Shown in pieces: positions 1-7,056 of a DNA stretch of 43,620 nucleotides (the stretch's first letter is position 1; each line of letters starts with the position of its first letter). Origin of the DNA: Salinibacterium sp. (GTDB lineage Bacteria; Actinomycetota; Actinomycetes; Actinomycetales; Microbacteriaceae); assembly GCA_004297555.1 (NCBI GenBank), contig SCSV01000188.1:1-43620 (forward strand), in the 5' to 3' direction. The notes beneath the pieces are model-generated. The model saw only the letters and a list, made by a program, of their open reading frames with translations, was not told the origin of the DNA and ran no database searches. A program made the position numbers and the translations under genes.

Positions 1-236
1 CGTAGGCGGCGGCGTCGGCGGCGTCGGCGGCGTAGGCGTAGGCGGTGGTGGCGGCGTCGGCGGCGTCGGCGTCGGCGGTGGCGTCGGCGTAGGCGGTGGC
101 GGCGGCGTAGGCGGTGGCGGCGGCGTAGGCGGTGGCGTCGGCGGTGGCGGCGTAGGCGGCGTCGGCGGCGTAGGCGGCGTAGGCGGCGTAGGCGGTGGCG
201 GCGGCGTCGGCGGTGGCGTCGGCGTAGGCGGTCTTA
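1..236. repeat. Degenerate hexamer tandem repeat (GGCGTA/GGCGTC/GGCGGC/GGCGGT), partly repeated at 43576-43620
   Basis: Directly visible; reverse strand encodes alternating Ala-(Tyr/Asp/Ala/Thr). Confidence 0.95.
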
Positions 237-595
237 CGCGCCTTGTTGAGATCGGCCGTATCGTCGCCGGCACACCAACGCTCGATGATCGCGATGGCGT
301 CGAACACACGCTTGTCTTTGGTGTGTTTTGACGCGCGCTTGACTGCCGGCAACACCGCGCCCGCGATCACCGCGCGACGGACGGCGATGTCTGACCAATC
401 TAGGCAACGGATGCACCACATCGCGTCGGCCGCATCGTTGCTCTTGGCGATGTCGCCGAGCGACACGACGCGCTTGGGGTCGTAATCAGCGCCGGCACAC
501 CCAAGCGATGTCAGCAGCATCTTCCAGCCGCTCGCGCAGGGTGACTGGACGCGAATGTCCTTGAGAGTGAAGGTGAGGTTGGGTTGGTCTGACAT
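1..595 (-). CDS. N-terminal part of an Ala-X repeat protein (MSDQPNLTFTLKDIRVQSPCASGWKMLL...), running off the window start; continues at 43620..43492
   Basis: Open reverse-strand frame from ATG at 595, with TGGAG upstream, to position 1 without a stop. Absent from the ORF track, apparently because it is truncated. N-terminus resembles the phage 'putative immunity protein' (Imm5-like) family from memory. Confidence 0.85.
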   Translation of the reverse strand, partial: MSDQPNLTFTLKDIRVQSPCASGWKMLLTSLGCAGADYDPKRVVSLGDIAKSNDAADAMWCIRCLDWSDIAVRRAVIAGAVLPAVKRASKHTKDKRVFDAIAIIERWCAGDDTADLNKARKTAYADATADAAATAYAAYAAYAADAAYAATADATAYAAATAYAAATAYADATADADAADAATTAYAYAADAADAAAY

Positions 596-637
596 GGCGA
601 TGCGCTCCAGTGGTGATCCTGAGGCGCATCATGAATG

Positions 638-677
638 CGGTAAGTCTACCGGTCAACTAAAATCGGTAGGGCTACCG
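638..677. promoter_or_regulatory. Left operators O1 (638-651 CGGTAAGTCTACCG) and O2 (664-677 CGGTAGGGCTACCG), with leftward promoter PL (-35 TTGACC 656-651, 17-nt spacer, -10 CATGAT 633-628)
   Basis: Exact motif match and promoter-like spacing. Confidence 0.75.
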
Positions 678-989
678 AATTTTCTTTTGGCGCGGCGCAA
701 CATGCTCGGCCAAGCGCCGATCGACGATCGCGGCGACGGTTTCCTCAAGCGTTTCATCGCCGGGGAAGGCACCAGGCGGCCGCAAGAGCTCCCAGCTCGA
801 GGTATCGAGCGCCCGCGCCACATCGTCGAGGACGTCGATTGTCCAGCAGCCCTTGATCTGGCCCTTCGCATATCGGCGCAAATTGCGGATCGCATCCGGC
901 CGGCCGGCGAGATTTGACGCGCCGTTGTCGCTGAGGCGCTTTGCTTTCAGCAGTCGGTCAATGTTGGTCAGAAGGGATGCCACATCCAT
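672..989 (-). CDS. Short CI-like HTH repressor (105 aa), no peptidase domain
   Basis: MDVASLLTNIDRLLKAKRLSDNGASNLAGRPDAIRNLRRYAKGQ... resembles an XRE/lambda-type HTH; flanked by operators; divergent from the gene at 1075. Confidence 0.75.
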   Translation of the reverse strand: MDVASLLTNIDRLLKAKRLSDNGASNLAGRPDAIRNLRRYAKGQIKGCWTIDVLDDVARALDTSSWELLRPPGAFPGDETLEETVAAIVDRRLAEHVAPRQKKIR

Positions 990-991
990 GC

Positions 992-1063
992 CGGTAGAAT
1001 GACCGGAGCTTTTCGGGTGTGCATCCGGTGAGTTTACCGTTGACAGGAGCGGTAAACCTACCG
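992..1063. promoter_or_regulatory. Operators O3 (992-1005 CGGTAGAATGACCG), O4 (1026-1039 CGGTGAGTTTACCG) and O5 (1050-1063 CGGTAAACCTACCG), with rightward promoter PR (-35 TTGACA 1040-1045, 17-nt spacer, -10 GATATT 1063-1068)
   Basis: Motif repetition; TTGACA-N17-GATATT lies between and within O4/O5. Confidence 0.8.
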
Positions 1064-1074
1064 ATATTGCCGGC

Positions 1075-1314
1075 ATGACAGGCATCGAACAACTGCTATG
1101 CGTCGCTCGTCGATATGCTGAGATCGAGGGCGTTTCGCTGACCACGGTCAGCTCACGCGCGCTCAACGACGGCAAGAAGCTGTCGGCGCTCGCGGACGGC
1201 GCCGACATCAACGTCGGCCGTCTTGAGCGGACCTTGCGTTGGTTCTCCGAGAATTGGCCGGATGGCGATTGGCCCTGCGATGTGCCGCGCCCAGCCGTCG
1301 AGGCGCGCGCTTGA
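1075..1314 (+). CDS. Small Cro-position regulator-like protein (79 aa), possibly leaderless
   Basis: First rightward gene after PR; family common in phages from memory (MTGIEQLLCVARRYAEIEGVSLTTVSSRALNDGKKL...). Confidence 0.65.
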   Translation: MTGIEQLLCVARRYAEIEGVSLTTVSSRALNDGKKLSALADGADINVGRLERTLRWFSENWPDGDWPCDVPRPAVEARA

Positions 1315-1492
1315 GCGCGCTCGGCCAAATAGATGACCGTGTTCATGGATGTCTCCGTGAATGGGATGTGCGCTGGAACACCGATCATCCCACAATCGAC
1401 ACGGATACGTCACAACTTTTTCGTGAATTCTATGCTGCGGCGCACTCAAGGTTGAGTGACGCTCGGGTTGAGTATGTGAGTAGGGGTTTGTC

Positions 1493-1852
1493 ATGCGTTC
1501 AGTATCTCCGCACCATCAATCGGCATCCACCGAAAGCGCCCGACCACATGGTCGAGACGACGACCAGATGGTCGGCTCGGTGCTCTCGGAGGTCGCTACG
1601 ACGCTCTGGCCGAGCAATACCGCGGCCCACATCGCGGCGCTCTGCAAATGCTCTGTACGGGCTGCTGAGCGCTATCTGGGCGGACAGCGCGAATGGTCGG
1701 GGGATGCCATCGCGGTCATCGTCGCCGAGATCCTGCGGCGCCACTCCATGCGCAACGTGCGGGTGGTGAGCCGATGCGCTGGACCGAGAAGCAGCTCGCC
1801 GAGCACCTCGAACGCACTGGAGCCGCCGGCGCGAAAAATCGCGTCGATGTGA
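1493..1852 (+). CDS. Hypothetical phage protein (VLSEVATTLWPSNTAAHIAALCKCSVRAAERYLGG...), HTH-like
   Basis: ORF with a plausible HTH segment; C-terminus overlaps the next gene. Confidence 0.5.
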   Translation: MRSVSPHHQSASTESARPHGRDDDQMVGSVLSEVATTLWPSNTAAHIAALCKCSVRAAERYLGGQREWSGDAIAVIVAEILRRHSMRNVRVVSRCAGPRSSSPSTSNALEPPARKIASM

Positions 1853-2229
1853 GCAATCCGCCATTCCGCCCAGTCGACATGCTGCTCGACCTGCCGGCGC
1901 CGATCTCGGTCAACCGCATGCGCCGCGTCGACTGGAAGGCCCGCAAGAACGCCCTCTCGTGGCGAGAGATGGCCGACAAATTCCTTGAGGCGGCCATGAC
2001 GCGGGGCGAGGTCCAACGCGCCAGGCTGGCCCGCTACGAGCTGCAGATCACCCTTTCCGAGCAGCATTGCCGCATCGACGCCGACAACGGCCTCAAGCTG
2101 CTGATCGACTATCTCCGCTACGCCGAGATCGTCCTCGACGACAGCAAGAAGAATTTGCGCCGCATCGTCGTCGAATGGGGCCACGCGCCGGCCGGATGCC
2201 GCGTTCTGATCAAGCCAATGGAGGGATAG
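1774..2229 (+). CDS. RusA-like Holliday junction resolvase / RusA-fold protein
   Basis: RIDADNGLKLLIDYLRYAEIVLDDSKKNLRRIVVEW resembles the RusA Asp motif region. Confidence 0.6.
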   Translation: MRWTEKQLAEHLERTGAAGAKNRVDVSNPPFRPVDMLLDLPAPISVNRMRRVDWKARKNALSWREMADKFLEAAMTRGEVQRARLARYELQITLSEQHCRIDADNGLKLLIDYLRYAEIVLDDSKKNLRRIVVEWGHAPAGCRVLIKPMEG

Positions 2230-2487
2230 ATGTCGGTCAACAACGCGCAGTTGAAATCCATCGTCGAACGCATCGAGCGCCTGGAGGAGGAGAAGAAGGC
2301 GATCGGTCAGGACATCAAGGACATCTACGCCGAGGCCAAGGGCAACGGATTCGACGTCGCTGCGCTCCGCGAGATCGTCCGGCTGCGCAAGCAGGACCCG
2401 AACGAGCGGCAAGAGCAGGAGACCATCCTTGAGACCTACATGCAGGCGCTCGGGATGTTGCCGCTGTTCGCCGCGGCCGCGGAGTGA
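2230..2487 (+). CDS. GapR-family (DUF2312) DNA-binding protein
   Basis: [52 protein letters not shown] is characteristic of DUF2312/GapR. Confidence 0.9.
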   Translation: MSVNNAQLKSIVERIERLEEEKKAIGQDIKDIYAEAKGNGFDVAALREIVRLRKQDPNERQEQETILETYMQALGMLPLFAAAAE

Positions 2488-2762
2488 CCGCCATGGCCAG
2501 CTACAAGGCCGAGGTCTGCGCGTGCCTCAGCGAGGTCCGCTGGACGCCATACCGCGAGATCGCCATCCACTTCCACAGCCACAGCGCGCTCGCCGCCATG
2601 CTTGGCCAGATGGTCAAGCAGCGCGAGATCTGGTGCAGCTATTTCGTCAGCCTCGACGGCAACGGCCTGCACATGGTCGCCCACTACTGCCTGGCGCACG
2701 AGGTCGGCGACCCTCCGATCGGGCGGCGCGTGCGGCCGGTCATGATGGGGATGCACGCATGA
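2484..2762 (+). CDS. Hypothetical protein (start GTG 2484 or ATG 2493)
   Basis: Tightly packed ORF with 4-nt overlaps on both sides. Confidence 0.6.
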   Translation: MTAMASYKAEVCACLSEVRWTPYREIAIHFHSHSALAAMLGQMVKQREIWCSYFVSLDGNGLHMVAHYCLAHEVGDPPIGRRVRPVMMGMHA

Positions 2763-2944
2763 GCGACTGTAAGGGCACCCTCAAGATCGTCCGCGAAAAG
2801 CAGAATCGCGCGCTCGAACTTTACGAGAGCGGTCTGAAGCGCGCCGCCATCGCTGAGCGGCTTGGTGTCCCTGCTGTCAATGTTTCCGGCATGATCCAGC
2901 GGGCTCGGCAGCGGCGGGAGAAGCAGCAGGAGGCGGTGAATTGA
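2759..2944 (+). CDS. Small HTH protein
   Basis: ALELYESGLKRAAIAERLGVPAVNVSGMIQRARQ reads as a helix-turn-helix. Confidence 0.6.
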   Translation: MSDCKGTLKIVREKQNRALELYESGLKRAAIAERLGVPAVNVSGMIQRARQRREKQQEAVN

Positions 2945-3252
2945 GCGACGGAGCGATCAGGGGGCGCTATCCAACGCGGGCTTACGGCTACGACGGGAAA
3001 ATTCATCTCGATAGGCCGTCCCCACACGAATGGCGTGCATTTAGGATGGCTGAAGCTCGCAAGCTTGGCACGCACACCCAAGCGGAGTGGACGGAGCTTC
3101 GCGATCGGATCGGGATGTGTGTCGAGTGCGGCCGCGACGACGTGCATCTCGACAAAGACCATATCATTTCAGTGGCAGCCGGCGGATGTGATTGCATTCA
3201 CAATCTGCAGCCGTTGTGTGGTCCCTGCAATTCCCGAAAGGGCGCCACATGA
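2941..3252 (+). CDS. HNH endonuclease
   Basis: CVECGRDDVHLDKDHIISVAAGGCDCIHNLQPLCGPCNSRKG: HNH motif with CxxC pairs; TTG start. Confidence 0.85.
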   Translation: MSDGAIRGRYPTRAYGYDGKIHLDRPSPHEWRAFRMAEARKLGTHTQAEWTELRDRIGMCVECGRDDVHLDKDHIISVAAGGCDCIHNLQPLCGPCNSRKGAT

Positions 3253-4010
3253 GCCGCTGGTTTCGCCTCGACGACGACGTGATTAATGATCCAAAGATCC
3301 TGCTTTTGCCGGAAGCGATGCGCTGGATTTGGATCGCGTTTCTTTGCGTCGCGTCAAAGAACGAAGGCCGGCTGCCGCAGATCGAAATCATCGCATTGAG
3401 CTTGCGCGTCAAACAATCCAAGGCATCTGAGTATCTGGCAGCGCTCGTGAAAGCCGGTCTGATCGACCAAGATGAAACTGGATTTGCTCCGCACAACTGG
3501 GCGCGTAGACAGTTCAAATCCGACGTTTCAACAGAGCGAGTGAAACGTTTCAGGAAACAGGAACGAAACGTTTCTGAAACTCCCCCACATACACAGACAG
3601 AAACACAGACAGATAAGACCGAAGCTAACGCTTCGGGCGCTGACGCGCCGAACGATCCTCGAACTCGGCTGTTTCGCGATGGGCTGACGAAGCTGGCAGC
3701 TATGACTGGCAAGGGGGCCGACAGCTGCCGAGCGTTTGTCGGCAAGTGCCTGAAGGAGGCCGGCGACGATGCCATCGTCGTCCTTGCGGCGATCGAAGAT
3801 GCCGAGCGCAACCGCGTTGTCGATCCCTCCGCCTACATCGCCCGAACCCTGAAAGGTCGCTCCAATGGCCAATCATCCGGATCCAAAATCATTCAAGCAG
3901 CTGACGATCTCCGTCGAAAAATTGCCAGCTTCGATGGCCCAGCAAGAGCGCCTGACGAGCTACGCAGCGGACCGGGCGAGGTTGCTCCTCGGCTGCTACC
4001 GCACCGGTGA
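3249..4010 (+). CDS. Replication initiator/replisome-organiser-like protein
   Basis: N-terminal winged-helix-like MSRWFRLDDDVINDPKILLLPEAMRWIWIAFL..., position in the early operon, internal iterons. Confidence 0.6.
   Translation: MSRWFRLDDDVINDPKILLLPEAMRWIWIAFLCVASKNEGRLPQIEIIALSLRVKQSKASEYLAALVKAGLIDQDETGFAPHNWARRQFKSDVSTERVKRFRKQERNVSETPPHTQTETQTDKTEANASGADAPNDPRTRLFRDGLTKLAAMTGKGADSCRAFVGKCLKEAGDDAIVVLAAIEDAERNRVVDPSAYIARTLKGRSNGQSSGSKIIQAADDLRRKIASFDGPARAPDELRSGPGEVAPRLLPHR
3515..3640. other. Candidate replication origin: iterons, short tandem repeat and hairpin inside the initiator-like gene
   Basis: ACGTTTC at 3523, 3545 and 3568 (22-23 nt spacing), the last two inside palindromes GAAACGTTTC at 3542-3551 and 3565-3574; ACACAGACAGA at 3591-3601 and 3603-3613; hairpin CGAAGC-TAAC-GCTTCG at 3620-3635. 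Confidence 0.5.
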
Positions 4011-4428
4011 CGCCAACGATCCGGATACCTACGTCGCTGCGATCAGCGCAATTCTGTCTCGGTATCCGGAGGAGATCATCACCGAGGTGACGCACCCGGC
4101 GACGGGCCTGCCATCGCGTTCCAACTGGCTGCCGACGGTGAAGGAGGTTGCCGACGCGTGCGAAGCTGCGATCTCCTGGCGGCGCGAGCGCGAGGCCCGT
4201 GAGGAGCGCATCCGCAAGCAGCTGCAGGAGCGCGAGGAGTTCGAGCGCGCGCGAGATGCGCGGCCGACGCTCGAGCAGCTGAAGGCCAAGTATGGGCCGG
4301 ATTGGGGCATCACCGAGCACCTGATGGCAAAGGCACCACCTGTGCCGGCGCCGACGCTCGATCAGCTGCGGCATCACTACCAGCACTACGACTTGGCCAT
4401 GAAGCCCAAGCAGGAGGACGCCGCATGA
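3865..4428 (+). CDS. Hypothetical early protein overlapping the initiator gene out of frame (possible second replication protein)
   Basis: 187-aa ORF ending in KPKQEDAA, coupled to the next gene. Confidence 0.7.
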   Translation: MANHPDPKSFKQLTISVEKLPASMAQQERLTSYAADRARLLLGCYRTGDANDPDTYVAAISAILSRYPEEIITEVTHPATGLPSRSNWLPTVKEVADACEAAISWRREREAREERIRKQLQEREEFERARDARPTLEQLKAKYGPDWGITEHLMAKAPPVPAPTLDQLRHHYQHYDLAMKPKQEDAA

Positions 4429-4757
4429 GAACACGCGATAAACTGGCGATTGAATTGCGCAAGATCGCGGTGCAGGCATCTGCCGCCAATGCTGCCAAAT
4501 ATGAGGCATTCGCGGCTCGCGCAGAGACTGGCGAATTTGACGACTATGCTGACACCTATGTCTGCCCGATCACGCAGCTCTATTCTGAGCTGATGGCCAC
4601 TGGCTTCACCAAGTTTGCGGCCCGCGTAGCCAATGGCGAATTCGACGCGACCAAAGAAGAAAGTGACGAATGGGCACGCAGCCCGTCTGGCCAAGAAGCC
4701 GCCAAGAACCTGTCGCCCGAAATGCGCAAGGTGCTTGGTCTTGATCTCATGAACTAG
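4425..4757 (+). CDS. Hypothetical protein
   Basis: ATGA overlap with the preceding stop. Confidence 0.65.
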   Translation: MRTRDKLAIELRKIAVQASAANAAKYEAFAARAETGEFDDYADTYVCPITQLYSELMATGFTKFAARVANGEFDATKEESDEWARSPSGQEAAKNLSPEMRKVLGLDLMN

Positions 4758-4766
4758 GAGAAGACA

Positions 4767-5003
4767 ATGAAGGAAGAAATGGACGTTCGAGAAGCGCTTG
4801 AGATGATGAACCGCTGCAAGCATGAAATCCAGAACTTGCGCGCCACGATCGCCGCTCTTGAGCCCAAGGCAGACGCCTACGACAAGCTCGCAATCGTGCT
4901 TGGACTTTTGCCAAGACCGAGCGTCGGCATGGGGGAAGACCTCGTGTGGATCCTGGACAAGCGGATGCGCGAACTTCAGCCCAAGCAGGAGGACGCCGCA
5001 TGA
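4767..5003 (+). CDS. Coiled-coil hypothetical protein
   Basis: RBS-like GGAG upstream; coiled-coil sequence; ends in PKQEDAA. Confidence 0.6.
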   Translation: MKEEMDVREALEMMNRCKHEIQNLRATIAALEPKADAYDKLAIVLGLLPRPSVGMGEDLVWILDKRMRELQPKQEDAA

Positions 5004-5374
5004 CGCGGATCGAGGCCGTCGAGAAGGAAAACGAGATGCTTCGAGTTCGGATCGAGGAACTCGAGGACGCCCTTGGCATGCGAGCACCTGCTCCGCTTTG
5101 CTTCGATCTCAGCGCGTATGAGGCCAGGGTGTTCGGCATGCTCATGAGGCGCGAAATGGTGGCAAAGGAAACGGTGATGCTGGGCTTGTACGGCGGCCGG
5201 CCTGATGAAGGCCCGGAGATCGAGATTGTTGCTGTTTTCATCTGCCACCTGCGGAAAAAGATCGAGAAGTTCGGCGTCAGAATCGACACCGTGCGGGGGC
5301 AGGGATATCGGCTTTCGCCCGACATGAAGGCGGCTGTGCGCACCATCATGCAAGGCGAAGGGATGGCCGCATGA
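5000..5374 (+). CDS. CtrA-like OmpR/PhoB-type winged-helix DNA-binding protein with N-terminal coiled coil and no receiver domain
   Basis: FDLSAYEARVFGMLMRREMVAKETVMLGLYGGRPDEGPEIEIVAVFICHLRKKIEKFGVRIDTVRGQGYRL closely parallels the CtrA C-terminal domain (LYGG...DEPE..I.DVFICKLRKK...I.TVWGRGY.L). Confidence 0.85.
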   Translation: MTRIEAVEKENEMLRVRIEELEDALGMRAPAPLCFDLSAYEARVFGMLMRREMVAKETVMLGLYGGRPDEGPEIEIVAVFICHLRKKIEKFGVRIDTVRGQGYRLSPDMKAAVRTIMQGEGMAA

Positions 5375-5502
5375 CCGCGCTCGTACTCACGCTCGCCGAC
5401 GTCAACGACGCGCTCGGCTGGCTGCAGCAGCACTGGTGGGCGCCGGTGCTCGGGCTCGCCGTCGTGGTCGGCATCTGGTTCGCGGGGAGGGATTCGAGAT
5501 GA
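5371..5502 (+). CDS. 43-aa single-TM protein MTALVLTLADVNDALGWLQQHWWAPVLGLAVVVGIWFAGRDSR
   Basis: Fills the gap between neighbours with ATGA overlaps on both sides; below the ORF-track length cutoff. Confidence 0.65.
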   Translation: MTALVLTLADVNDALGWLQQHWWAPVLGLAVVVGIWFAGRDSR

Positions 5503-5774
5503 GCATGTTTTACGTTGGGCAGAAGGTCGTGTGTGTGGATGCCGAAGGGGCGCCGATGTTGCGCTTGCGCGAAATCTACACTGTCAGCGGGGTCGACAAT
5601 TACCCCGACTATTGGAGAGGCAAATGGATCGAATTCGGGATTTGGCTTGTCGAAGCGCAGCCAGTTTCAGAGTTCAGGTCATTTGCATACAAGCGCTTCC
5701 GCCCACTCGTCGAGCGCAAGACCGACATCTCGATGTTCACCGCAATACTCGACAAGGCGAAGGTGCCGGCATGA
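5499..5774 (+). CDS. Hypothetical phage protein (MSMFYVGQKVVCVDAEG...IYTVSGV)
   Basis: Packed ORF; family familiar in phages. Confidence 0.65.
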   Translation: MSMFYVGQKVVCVDAEGAPMLRLREIYTVSGVDNYPDYWRGKWIEFGIWLVEAQPVSEFRSFAYKRFRPLVERKTDISMFTAILDKAKVPA

Positions 5775-5965
5775 GCGATCTATGGCAGCCCATCGACCAC
5801 CGCCCGCCGCTGCCGCGCATCGAGACCAGCCCGAGCTACACGCCGGCTCCGCAGCTTCTTCCGGAGCACATCGAGCAGCAGTTCAAGATCGCCGAGGACA
5901 TCCGTCGCAAGCGCGAGGGCGACCGGCTGTGGGGACACATCGTCGACGTGGTGAAGGGAACATGA
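5771..5965 (+). CDS. Hypothetical protein
   Basis: Packed ORF with 4-nt overlaps. Confidence 0.55.
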   Translation: MSDLWQPIDHRPPLPRIETSPSYTPAPQLLPEHIEQQFKIAEDIRRKREGDRLWGHIVDVVKGT

Positions 5966-6153
5966 GCGTCGGCACGCTCCCGATCCCGTGGTGGATGTCC
6001 GACCCGGATTACTACCCGCGCAACGACCCGAGGCGGGCCGCGCACCTCGCCAGGATCGCCACACAGCGACGGCTAAACGTGCGCATCGACGCAGCAGCCG
6101 GCGATCAGTCCTACGCGGTGCTCGTGCGCAGAGCTGACATGGAGGGGGAATGA
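5962..6153 (+). CDS. Hypothetical protein
   Basis: Packed ORF with 4-nt overlaps. Confidence 0.5.
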   Translation: MSVGTLPIPWWMSDPDYYPRNDPRRAAHLARIATQRRLNVRIDAAAGDQSYAVLVRRADMEGE

Positions 6154-6331
6154 GACCGATCGTTCCGAGAGGCTGGCAGGAGACGTCAGCTGTGAACCGC
6201 GCGAAGGCCAAGCCGTCGAGCTCGAAGAAGCCGCTGGGCAGCGACCGGCCGATGCTCCACGCGGTGCACGCTTCGAAAGCGCGGCGGTCCAAGCGGCCGA
6301 TCACGCTGCCGGCTATGCCATGGAGTGAGCG

Positions 6332-6526
6332 ATGAGCAACCACCGATGGTCCGAGCCAAACCGGATCGATGCGAACAATACGCTGCGGACCTGCCAGAAC
6401 TGCGGTGTCATCCGCCGCACACGCCACGAGCCGGACAACGACCCGCCGCACTGGACCGAATACGAGAACGCCATGGGCAAGCGCATTGGCCAGATCGGAA
6501 AGGCGCCTCCATGCACGAGCCGATGA
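6332..6526 (+). CDS. Small hypothetical protein with CQNC motif
   Basis: MSNHRWSEPNRIDANNTLRTCQNCGVIRRTRHE... Confidence 0.5.
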   Translation: MSNHRWSEPNRIDANNTLRTCQNCGVIRRTRHEPDNDPPHWTEYENAMGKRIGQIGKAPPCTSR

Positions 6527-7056
6527 TCGGAACGCAGGTTACCTGTTACAGCGAACTGATCGGCGCGATCCGCGACCAGGTCGGCCGGCTCGAGGTCCGC
6601 TACGAGGATTTCGACACGCTCGCAGGCTTTGCATCCGGGCTCACCGGCAAGGCGTTCGGGCTGGCGCAAGTCAAGCGGCTCGGCCCGGAGAAGCTGTTTG
6701 ACGCGCTCCGGGCGGCAGGGCTACGGTTGCGGGTCGAGGAGGACCCGGAGCAGGTCGAGAAGATGCGCCGCCGGATCGCCGAGAATTTCATCCCGAGGCA
6801 GGCAAATCAGGCGCGCATGGGGAATTGTTCCAGCCCTGCTGGGACGCATATGTACAGCCGTGTTTTCAAGCACTTCGCGAAGAAGGGCGGCAAAGCGCGC
6901 ATCGCCAGCATGAGCCCTACCGAGCTGCGAGAACACCAACGCGCCGCCAGTAATGCTCGGTGGATAGCGTTTCGAAAACAGAAACAGGCCAGAGAACGGG
7001 CGGCAAAAGCCAGAAAGCGGCGTCTCCTTATGAGCGAGGGAGTGGCTGCCCCATGA
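6511..7056 (+). CDS. Hypothetical protein with basic C-terminus
   Basis: ORF overlapping neighbours; KKGGKARIASMSPTELREHQRAASNARW motif. Confidence 0.65.
   Translation: MHEPMIGTQVTCYSELIGAIRDQVGRLEVRYEDFDTLAGFASGLTGKAFGLAQVKRLGPEKLFDALRAAGLRLRVEEDPEQVEKMRRRIAENFIPRQANQARMGNCSSPAGTHMYSRVFKHFAKKGGKARIASMSPTELREHQRAASNARWIAFRKQKQARERAAKARKRRLLMSEGVAAP

Noticed and set aside
1-236. Tandem repeat as CRISPR array
   Set aside because: No spacers; hexamer repeats are coding in the reverse frame
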